A stretch of 5,639 bases of DNA. It comes from Halobacteriales archaeon. Lineage in GTDB: Archaea; Halobacteriota; Halobacteria; Halobacteriales; Hikarchaeaceae. Numbering within the stretch: the stretch's first letter is position 1; the number at the start of each line of letters is the position of its first letter. Location of the stretch: the NCBI GenBank assembly GCA_029941175.1, contig JAPYRM010000061.1, forward strand, positions 1 to 5,639. The letters are read 5' to 3'. This document shows positions 1 to 4,959 of the stretch, piece by piece. The position numbers and the translations under genes were made by a program. The notes under the pieces are model-generated. The model was given only the letters and a program-made list of their open reading frames with translations. It had not been told where the DNA came from and did not search any database.

Positions 1-177
1 GATTACGAGGCCGCAAAAAAATTAATTCTTGATCACGAAACAGAATACCAAGGAGTACTATACCAGGATCCAAATTCAACTTCTTATGAAGACTCTCACA
101 GTCTAGATTCTCCAATGTGGAAGTTACCCGAAACCCCCCCCGAAGGCATCATGAATTTACTCCGCGAATTCTACTGA
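1..177 (+). CDS. 2-oxoacid:ferredoxin oxidoreductase beta subunit, C-terminal fragment
   Basis: The window opens inside this gene, so only the last 58 codons and a TGA stop are present. The visible peptide runs from DYEAAKKLILDHETEYQGVL, through YQDPNSTSYED, to a final MNLLREFY. From memory this closely matches the C-terminal tail of the haloarchaeal PorB/KorB beta subunit, which typically has a 'YDAAK...EYQGV.YQD...PY' stretch and ends in 'MDLVREFY'. In that family the beta subunit carries thiamine diphosphate. With the alpha subunit it oxidatively decarboxylates a 2-oxoacid (pyruvate or 2-oxoglutarate) to the acyl-CoA and reduces ferredoxin in the cytoplasm. The cofactor-binding part lies outside the window, so substrate and exact symbol (porB or korB) cannot be decided. 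The frame includes an eight-C run at 134-141 but stays open. Confidence 0.75.
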   Translation, partial: DYEAAKKLILDHETEYQGVLYQDPNSTSYEDSHSLDSPMWKLPETPPEGIMNLLREFY

Positions 178-200
178 TTATAGTCTTCTCATTCTACCAC

Positions 201-221
201 TTTTTAACCTAATTTCTCTTT
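201..221 (+). terminator. oligo-T, pyrimidine-rich terminator-like tract after the oxidoreductase gene
   Basis: The spacer from 178 to 288 is strongly pyrimidine-rich on the plus strand and holds no gene. At 201-221, 24 bases past the stop codon, there is a T5 run followed by short T3 runs, with no obvious hairpin. Archaeal RNA polymerase commonly terminates at oligo-U tracts without a stem-loop, so this is the most likely 3' end of the upstream transcript. The role is inferred from position and composition only. Confidence 0.4.
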
Positions 222-259
222 GATACCTGCAACTTTTGTCCCCGTACAGATCCCATGCA

Positions 260-266
260 TTTTTAA
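260..266 (+). promoter_or_regulatory. TATA-like box for geranylgeranyl reductase (leaderless promoter)
   Basis: The heptamer TTTTTAA is centred about 26 nt before the ATG at 289. That is the distance expected between a haloarchaeal TATA box and the transcription start, so the mRNA would begin at or very near the start codon. No Shine-Dalgarno-like purine block lies between 267 and 288, which is all pyrimidine-rich. Both facts agree with a leaderless transcript. Confidence 0.5.
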
Positions 267-288
267 CTTCTCCTAACCACACTTTTCC

Positions 289-1659
289 ATGGGCGTTCAA
301 TCGTATGATATTATTATTGTTGGAGGGGGTACTGCTGGTTCCTTTGCAGCCGCCACAGCTGCCCGCGAAGGATACTCCGTTGTCGTGTTGGAACGAAAAA
401 CAGCCAAAGAAGCTGGAAATATAGCCTGTGGAGATGCAGTCAAGGGCAAAAGTACCTTCCCCGATGTAATTGATCTAGAACGACTCGCAAAGGAATCCTT
501 CACCAATAGGGACATACGACGGGCAATTTTTGAGAATCCTATGACCGGACAAACAATCGATATACCCTTCGGTGAAACAAAAGGCACGATACTCGATAGA
601 TATGCATATGGACAAGTATTGCTAGATGAAGTAAAATTATCTGGGGCGGAAGTCCATTATGATACTGTAATCCAAGATGTTATTCAAAATGGACAAGTCA
701 CTGGGGTTACTGGCATACACAAAGGAAAACCTGTTTCTTACCAAGCCCCTATAACTATAGATACCGGTGGCTCCATGTCTCTGCTCCAGGACAAAGCCGA
801 TTTTTCTGGTACTACTTTCGATACAAATGTTTCCTATAAGCAATTCTGTTCTGCCTACCGTGAGGTTATTGAATTATCCAAACCCGTAGATTGGCACGAC
901 GCTATCATCTTCAAACCTACCGCTGAGTTAGGGTATCTTTGGTATTTCCCCCGAACGCCAACTTTAATCAATGTAGGTGTGGGATTTCAAATGAACAAAC
1001 CTCCTATGGAACTTGTTAAAGCGGTTCAGGATGACATTCGATCTCATCCTGATTTCAAAAACTGTACTGTAGTTGATAAATTAGGGGCTGCACTCCCCAC
1101 CCGAAGACCATTCGACTCTGCAGTCGCACCCGGTTTCCTGGCTGCAGGAGATTCTGCTGGCCATGTAAATCCAACTACTGGCGGCGGTATTGGTGCGGCA
1201 GCCAATTCTGGACACTTCGCAGCCCAAACAGCAATGAATGCCATTGATTCCAACGATGTAAGCGAATCTTCTCTTTGGAACTATAATGCTAAAGTAATGG
1301 AATCCTTTGGCAAGCGATATGCGGCAATGGATCTGTACAATATCTGGGGAGGTGCACACGACGTTTCTGAACTAACAGATGTCATTTCTTGTATACCGGC
1401 GCAACAACTCGTTGACATCATGAGTAAACATGGGAGCACAACTATGGGACTCTGGGTCAAGTTTAAAACATTAACAAAAGCATTCCGCCAGTGGGGTCTC
1501 TTGTTTGAACTCTACCGGATAAACAAAGAAGCAGGACGACTCAAACATCACTACGACCGTTACCCTTCATCTCCTGATGGATTTGATTCATGGAAATGCG
1601 AAAGAGACTTAATTATGGATTCTGTTTATTCTATTTGCAACGCCGAACCAAAGTATTAA
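289..1659 (+). CDS. geranylgeranyl reductase family FAD-dependent oxidoreductase
   Basis: This is a 456-residue flavoprotein of the digeranylgeranylglycerophospholipid / geranylgeranyl reductase family. Its members saturate the isoprenoid chains of archaeal membrane lipids, using FAD and an external reductant. The N-terminal Rossmann motif is GGGTAG at residues 12-17, with Glu35 placed to bind the adenosine ribose. ACGDAVKG at 46-53 carries the conserved Cys-Gly of the family. The signature YxWxFP is YLWYFP at 216-221, and the second FAD motif is AGDSAGHVNPTTGGGI at 286-301. Length is normal and there is no membrane segment or signal peptide. The protein reads like haloarchaeal orthologues throughout, including CSAYREV, DKLGAALPTRRP and the AEPKY C-terminus. 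Haloarchaea carry several paralogues, so the exact substrate (free geranylgeranyl chain, archaetidyl lipid, or a quinone/carotenoid side chain) is not fixed by sequence. The ATG is supported by the TATA-like box at the leaderless distance. Confidence 0.93.
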   Translation: MGVQSYDIIIVGGGTAGSFAAATAAREGYSVVVLERKTAKEAGNIACGDAVKGKSTFPDVIDLERLAKESFTNRDIRRAIFENPMTGQTIDIPFGETKGTILDRYAYGQVLLDEVKLSGAEVHYDTVIQDVIQNGQVTGVTGIHKGKPVSYQAPITIDTGGSMSLLQDKADFSGTTFDTNVSYKQFCSAYREVIELSKPVDWHDAIIFKPTAELGYLWYFPRTPTLINVGVGFQMNKPPMELVKAVQDDIRSHPDFKNCTVVDKLGAALPTRRPFDSAVAPGFLAAGDSAGHVNPTTGGGIGAAANSGHFAAQTAMNAIDSNDVSESSLWNYNAKVMESFGKRYAAMDLYNIWGGAHDVSELTDVISCIPAQQLVDIMSKHGSTTMGLWVKFKTLTKAFRQWGLLFELYRINKEAGRLKHHYDRYPSSPDGFDSWKCERDLIMDSVYSICNAEPKY

Positions 1660-1663
1660 GAGT

Positions 1664-1679
1664 CTTTTTCTCTGTCTTA
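1664..1679 (+). terminator. short T-rich tract between geranylgeranyl reductase and aldo/keto reductase
   Basis: Five bases past the reductase stop codon a T5 run (1665-1669) is followed by more pyrimidines. It could act as a weak archaeal oligo-U terminator. It also occupies the place where a TATA box for the next gene would sit (about -26 from the ATG at 1691), but it is not a convincing TATA. Partial termination with read-through into the downstream gene is possible. Confidence 0.25.
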
Positions 1680-1690
1680 ACATCACATAT

Positions 1691-2521
1691 ATGGACACAT
1701 CTGATCCAACAATCGTTATTCCTATAAAAAAAGGCGTGCCTCTATTGGGCCTAGGCACTTGGAAGATGTCTGGTCCCTCTTGCTCGACCACTATTAGATT
1801 TGCCCTCGAATTGGGATATCGCCATATCGATACTGCTCAGTCTTATGGCAATGAAACAGATGTTGGCAATGGTATTTCCGATGCCGAAGTAATAAGAGAA
1901 GAACTATTCATCGCAACAAAACTACACACCGATAATCTCTCCTATAAGAACGTTATCAATGCGGCAGAATCTAGTGTGGATCGACTACAAACAGAGTATT
2001 TAGACCTTCTTTATATCCATTGGCCCTCTGGCACTTACGATCCCGAGGATACTCTCGCTGGATTCTCAGATCTTCGAGACGATGGTGTAATCTCTCACGT
2101 TGGAGTCAGTAATTTCGAACCACAACAGTTAGAAGTAGCTTTGAAAGAGTGCGACGCACCAATCTTCGCAAACCAAATTGAAATGCATCCTTTTCTACAT
2201 CAGAAATCTCTGCGTGCCTTTTGTGAATCGAACGATGTACTCGTAGTGGCATATTCTCCAATCGCCCGGGGGGCCATTTTCGACTCTCCCGAATTGGCTA
2301 TGATATCTAAAAAATATGGGGTAACTGAGGCTGAAGTAAGTTTATCCTGGATTCAAGAAAAAGGTGCAATTCCTATACCAAAAGCCTCCTCTGAAACTCA
2401 TATTAAAAACAACATAGAATCGTTCCCTCTAACACTCTCCGCCGAAGATATTTCTATAATTGATTCTATCACTCATGAAGAGCGCCAGGTGGATCCCGAA
2501 TTTGCTCCTTGGAATCTTTAA
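1691..2521 (+). CDS. aldo/keto reductase (2,5-diketo-D-gluconate reductase-like)
   Basis: This is a 276-residue cytosolic NAD(P)H-dependent oxidoreductase with a (beta/alpha)8 barrel, reducing aldehydes or ketones to alcohols. The entry motif LGLGTWKM is at 19-26. The aldo/keto reductase catalytic tetrad is complete: Asp47 and Tyr52 in the GYRHIDTAQSYGNE segment, Lys77 in ATKLHTDN, and His110 in LYIHWP. VGVSNFEPQQL and the NQIEMHPFL block are the usual mid-barrel signatures. IPIPKAS near the C-terminus belongs to the nucleotide-binding region. Length is typical. From memory it matches the haloarchaeal aldehyde reductases annotated as 2,5-diketo-D-gluconate reductase, ending in ERQ.DP.F.PW. 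The natural substrate cannot be read from sequence. The gene lies 31 bp after geranylgeranyl reductase on the same strand, without a clear TATA box or Shine-Dalgarno of its own, so co-transcription is plausible. Confidence 0.92.
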   Translation: MDTSDPTIVIPIKKGVPLLGLGTWKMSGPSCSTTIRFALELGYRHIDTAQSYGNETDVGNGISDAEVIREELFIATKLHTDNLSYKNVINAAESSVDRLQTEYLDLLYIHWPSGTYDPEDTLAGFSDLRDDGVISHVGVSNFEPQQLEVALKECDAPIFANQIEMHPFLHQKSLRAFCESNDVLVVAYSPIARGAIFDSPELAMISKKYGVTEAEVSLSWIQEKGAIPIPKASSETHIKNNIESFPLTLSAEDISIIDSITHEERQVDPEFAPWNL

Positions 2522-2542
2522 TTTTCTACACTTAAACTTTCG

Positions 2543-3496
2543 CTACATATACCCCAAATCCCTTAGACGTCGCATAATGCCTTCTTTATCTTGAGCCCGG
2601 CCTTGTCTCTCCGGAGTTTCTTCTAGATCTTGCAACCATGCAGGTTTATTTTCTGATTTCGTAGATCCTTTTTCTGTACCTAACGATCTAAATCCTTCAA
2701 AATATTTCGGACTAACTGGTATGTCTTTTGGAGAAATTCCATTTGGGAAATCACTATAATTTGCTGGAACATGACCTGTGGGATATTTTTCTACTAAGTC
2801 TGGGACAACATATCCCCAAATGGCATCCCATAGGCTCCTTTCATCAAATTGTAGAATTGGATGAATTCTATCATGAGGTGGGTATTTCTCAAAATCGTGA
2901 CGGGGACTGAAAAAAGTCTCACTCGATCTAGCCTCCTGCTCATCCCATCTCACTCCTGAGAAAATCCCATCAAACCCGTTTTGTATAATCGTTTTGTTGA
3001 GAACTGCAGTTTTTAATAAGTGATTTCCTACAAATGAATCTGGATCTATAATTATACTTTCTTCTTCATATTCCAATTTTTGTAATTCTTGCCTATTTGC
3101 TTCATTGAGATCTTCAACTTTTATTTCTTGATTGTTCTTTTTCCTAAGCTCAGCAATGTCTTCATTTTGAGCTTTAATTAAATTTAGATCCCATATATTT
3201 GCCCATCTATCTACAAATTCTATAATCTCTGAAAAATGTGCAAAATGATCGAGGAATATTGCTGGAGGGATCTCTTCTCCACGCTCACGAGCAACTTCTC
3301 TTATCACATAAAGTAGTAGGGTAGAATCTTTCCCGCCAGTCCACATAATTGCTGGATATTCATATTGCTCTAGGCCTTTGCTTACCACTTTGATTGACTT
3401 TTCTAGTTTATCTTCAAGGCTATGGTAATCCTTTGCAGATTGCCCTCTCCCGTCTTCATAATCGACCGTAATGTAATTTGGAAATTCAACAACCAT
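2543..3496 (-). CDS. CysD / PAPS-reductase-like PP-loop ATP pyrophosphatase family protein
   Basis: This is a 317-residue member of the adenine-nucleotide alpha-hydrolase fold that includes sulfate adenylyltransferase subunit 2 (CysD) and PAPS reductase. The PP-loop is TGGKDST at 53-59, inside AIMWTGGKDSTLLLY, and FLDH at 81-84 follows as the next strand. GVRWDEQEAR at 181-190 corresponds to the CysD 'GARRDEE..R' motif. FRSLG and ERQGRAQDKEG (from residue 296) correspond to the C-terminal CysD motifs. A lysine/glutamate-rich helical insert covers roughly 112-146. From memory it is nearly collinear with a haloarchaeal protein annotated as 'phosphoadenosine phosphosulfate reductase family'. No cysN, cysC or sulfite reductase gene is in view, so sulfate activation is not demonstrated; another AMP-forming reaction on sulfur or nucleotide substrates is possible. 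The ATG at 3496 is the first in-frame start. It sits 53 bp after the unknown gene upstream on the same strand and faces the aldo/keto reductase across 21 bp. Confidence 0.85.
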   Translation of the reverse strand: MVVEFPNYITVDYEDGRGQSAKDYHSLEDKLEKSIKVVSKGLEQYEYPAIMWTGGKDSTLLLYVIREVARERGEEIPPAIFLDHFAHFSEIIEFVDRWANIWDLNLIKAQNEDIAELRKKNNQEIKVEDLNEANRQELQKLEYEEESIIIDPDSFVGNHLLKTAVLNKTIIQNGFDGIFSGVRWDEQEARSSETFFSPRHDFEKYPPHDRIHPILQFDERSLWDAIWGYVVPDLVEKYPTGHVPANYSDFPNGISPKDIPVSPKYFEGFRSLGTEKGSTKSENKPAWLQDLEETPERQGRAQDKEGIMRRLRDLGYM

Positions 3497-3512
3497 TCTC
3501 TAACGCACATAG

Positions 3513-3530
3513 TTGTCTCAACGAAGACAA
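3513..3530. repeat. inverted repeat upstream of the CysD-like gene
   Basis: The arms TTGTCT (3513-3518) and AGACAA (3525-3530) are perfect complements around a 6-base spacer. The centre lies about 25 nt before the ATG of the CysD-like gene, where a leaderless TATA box would sit, and about 29 nt after the stop of the preceding gene. It could be an operator, a leader hairpin or an mRNA end structure. No oligo-U run follows on the minus strand, so a bacterial-type terminator is unlikely. A repeat of this size can arise by chance. Confidence 0.35.
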
Positions 3531-3549
3531 ATCACTTTTGTATCTCATC

Positions 3550-4101
3550 TCAATTTATGAACTTATTATCTCTCCAATTCACCGCACTTTCTGCACTCAC
3601 ATCACTTCTCTCTTCGACAATCTTTATCACAGACGGTTTTATTTCACCTTCTGTAATTTTCACCGCCTCTAATTGATCCTCTTCAATAAATATGGCTTCA
3701 AGCGTTCCTTTATTTCCCCTCCCTGCAATCTCACGCAAGACTTGAAACATTTGGTATTGAAAAGCAGTATTTTGCAATATCGCATCCAATTCTCCTTTGA
3801 ATGTAGCTATTTCCACGATATCCATGGGTCGCTCTTGATCAGGTTCAAGAGCTTCTTCCTCTTCCTCTGTTAATTCTTTCATTATTTTCAATTCCGTCAC
3901 TGTCCCTTTTATCACCGCCGTAGGCGTGTACTTCCCAAGATCCGAATCTTCAACTATTGCAGATATGATCAAAGTGTTACTTCTCCTTTTTAGGTCTGCT
4001 CTATCCAGTCCCTCTGGAGGATTTAAATTTTTTATACAATCTTCCACGTCCAACAAAGGAATTTCCAGAGTGGAATGTAGATAATATACCTTATTCTCCA
4101 T
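3550..4101 (-). CDS. conserved archaeal protein of unknown function, C-terminal NWRDNKFI
   Basis: I do not recognise a function for this 183-residue soluble protein. From memory it resembles a family of uncharacterised haloarchaeal proteins with the same landmarks: VYYLHSTLE at the N-terminus, RRSNTLII at 39-46, LGKYTPTA at 55-62, FKGELDAILQNTAFQYQMFQVL at 101-122, and NWRDNKFI at 175-182. An acidic run (TEEEEEALEPDQE, 78-90) divides it into two halves and looks like a flexible linker. The pattern suggests an alpha/beta N-terminal domain and a helix-plus-strand C-terminal half. There is no membrane helix, signal peptide, cysteine cluster or nucleotide-binding motif. The start at ATG 4101 is preferred over the in-frame GTG at 4122: GGGAG lies 5 nt upstream, and the family-like sequence begins just after the ATG. 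It sits between the isochorismatase-like and CysD-like genes on the same strand, with 91 and 53 bp gaps. Confidence 0.75.
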   Translation of the reverse strand: MENKVYYLHSTLEIPLLDVEDCIKNLNPPEGLDRADLKRRSNTLIISAIVEDSDLGKYTPTAVIKGTVTELKIMKELTEEEEEALEPDQERPMDIVEIATFKGELDAILQNTAFQYQMFQVLREIAGRGNKGTLEAIFIEEDQLEAVKITEGEIKPSVIKIVEERSDVSAESAVNWRDNKFIN

Positions 4102-4106
4102 AATTT

Positions 4107-4111
4107 CTCCC
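4107..4111 (-). promoter_or_regulatory. Shine-Dalgarno-like GGGAG that sets the start of the unknown gene
   Basis: On the minus strand GGGAG lies 5 nt before ATG 4101, an efficient spacing for pairing with the 16S rRNA 3' end. The longer alternative start, GTG at 4122, has no comparable site. This decides for the 183-residue form and sets this gene apart from the apparently leaderless genes nearby. Confidence 0.5.
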
Positions 4112-4154
4112 ACGCCCCCCACGATAATTCATACCTCTCATAGGACTCCCTTGG

Positions 4155-4163
4155 ATATAGTAT
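4155..4163 (-). promoter_or_regulatory. TATA-like box upstream of the unknown gene
   Basis: The minus strand reads ATACTATAT here, the most TATA-like sequence in the 91 bp gap after the isochorismatase gene. A start about 25 nt downstream would fall near 4131-4132, giving a leader of roughly 30 nt that contains the GGGAG ribosome site before ATG 4101. This suggests the gene has its own promoter even if some transcripts read through from upstream. A second, weaker candidate (AATTAT, 4124-4129) sits at the leaderless distance from 4101. Confidence 0.4.
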
Positions 4164-4192
4164 TGCCCTTATCTATTTTTTCAATTTTAATA

Positions 4193-4867
4193 CTATTTCT
4201 GTCCAATTTTTTTCAATTTGCTCACAACCTCTTCAAGCGGAGTCACATCTGCATATTTCATGTCCATATCGAATAAAGAAGCCTCATTAGCAAATATGGA
4301 TCTATCTGCTACACATTCAATTGGAATTATAATTCTAAAATTACTCGAGTGACCATCTACTACTGTGGCCCTCACACACCCCGACGTTGTCATCCCCGTT
4401 ACTACTACTGTATCAATTCCTCTGTTGTGTAAAAGCATCGCCAAATGTGTATCAAAGAATGCACTTGCTCTTGGTTTGTCCAATACAATTTCTCCTGATA
4501 ACGGGGTCAACTTTTCATTAATATTCTGCCCTTTCGATTCTTTTTTCTCAACCGAACTTCTGGCACCAGGGCGCTTTGTGGCACCAGGATAACCTTCGGG
4601 AAAATTCCTAGATGGTTTTACATAATATACTGGGACATTCGAGCCCCTGGCCGCCTCAATTAATTTCTTGTTGGCATCAACAGCCGCTGAACCTGTGTCT
4701 TCTCTACCAACCCCATAATCCTCTGTAGTGAATTCATCTGTCATATCCACGATTAATATCGCAGCTGATTTTCCCCACCCAATTCTATTTCCATATCCTG
4801 CTTTTTTAAAATATTCCAAATCATCTTCTGGAATGATATCTGGAATGTACGAATTCTCAAGTGACAT
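4193..4867 (-). CDS. isochorismatase-fold cysteine hydrolase, N-carbamoylsarcosine amidase-like
   Basis: This 224-residue cytosolic enzyme belongs to the cysteine hydrolase family of isochorismatase, nicotinamidase and N-carbamoylsarcosine amidase. The catalytic triad is complete: Asp41 in AAILIVDMTDEF, Lys131 in VLDKPRASAFF, and nucleophile Cys164 in VTGMTTSGCVRATVVD. The N-terminal lead-in (YFKKAGYGNRIGWGKSAA) and the SGCVRAT motif are typical of the N-carbamoylsarcosine amidase subgroup, which releases ammonia and CO2 from a carbamoyl substrate. The C-terminal block ECVADRS...EASLFDMDMKYADVTPLEEV is also characteristic of that subgroup. The length is near the family norm. The true substrate is uncertain, because many family members are unassigned amidases. 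It is transcribed divergently from an asparaginase-type amidohydrolase, which supports a role in organic-nitrogen breakdown. The ATG at 4867 has a TATA-like TTTAA centred 26 nt upstream, consistent with a leaderless mRNA. Confidence 0.9.
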   Translation of the reverse strand: MSLENSYIPDIIPEDDLEYFKKAGYGNRIGWGKSAAILIVDMTDEFTTEDYGVGREDTGSAAVDANKKLIEAARGSNVPVYYVKPSRNFPEGYPGATKRPGARSSVEKKESKGQNINEKLTPLSGEIVLDKPRASAFFDTHLAMLLHNRGIDTVVVTGMTTSGCVRATVVDGHSSNFRIIIPIECVADRSIFANEASLFDMDMKYADVTPLEEVVSKLKKIGQK

Positions 4868-4890
4868 ACTTCATTTTCACATGGTCACAG

Positions 4891-4895
4891 TTAAA
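4891..4895 (-). promoter_or_regulatory. TATA-like box for the isochorismatase-family gene (leaderless promoter)
   Basis: On the minus strand TTTAA (in GCTTTAACTG) is centred at 4893, 26 nt before the ATG at 4867. Transcription would then start at or next to the start codon. No Shine-Dalgarno-like sequence lies between box and ATG, in line with a leaderless transcript. Confidence 0.45.
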
Positions 4896-4910
4896 GCCTG
4901 TCGAACAACT

Positions 4911-4925
4911 CCATTTCTCAAATGG
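4911..4925. promoter_or_regulatory. palindrome in the divergent promoter region (candidate operator)
   Basis: CCATTT (4911-4916) and AAATGG (4920-4925) form a perfect 6-bp inverted repeat around CTC. It is close to the middle of the 92 bp region (4868-4959) between the divergent isochorismatase-like and asparaginase-like genes, upstream of the TATA position of each. A dimeric regulator bound there could control both genes. This is inferred from symmetry and location only, and no regulator gene is visible in the window. The rest of the region holds the minus-strand TATA box and only a weak plus-strand candidate, GATACA near 4933-4938. Confidence 0.35.
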
Positions 4926-4959
4926 CAATCGTGATACACTCTGTCTCCATAGATCTGAC

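Noticed and set aside
134..141. An eight-C run that could signal a frameshift or sequencing error in the oxidoreductase fragment
   Set aside because: The reading frame continues through it to a C-terminus (MNLLREFY) that fits the family, so no frameshift is needed.
236..424. A 62-codon plus-strand open frame overlapping the start of geranylgeranyl reductase
   Set aside because: It is in another frame of a well-supported gene, has low-complexity leucine/proline content and no recognisable motif.
3422..3873. Several plus-strand open frames of 64-84 codons opposite the CysD-like and unknown genes
   Set aside because: They are antisense to supported genes, rich in Phe/Ser/Ile from the reverse complement of Lys/Glu codons, and lack plausible starts.
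4102..4122. A GTG start at 4122 that would add seven residues to the unknown protein
   Set aside because: No ribosome site precedes it; GGGAG with 5-nt spacing and the family-like N-terminus both favour ATG 4101.
4861..4888. GTGAC (4861-4865) and GTCAC (4884-4888) as an operator at the isochorismatase-gene start
   Set aside because: The arms are only 5 bp with an 18-bp spacer and one arm overlaps the coding start; this is expected by chance.
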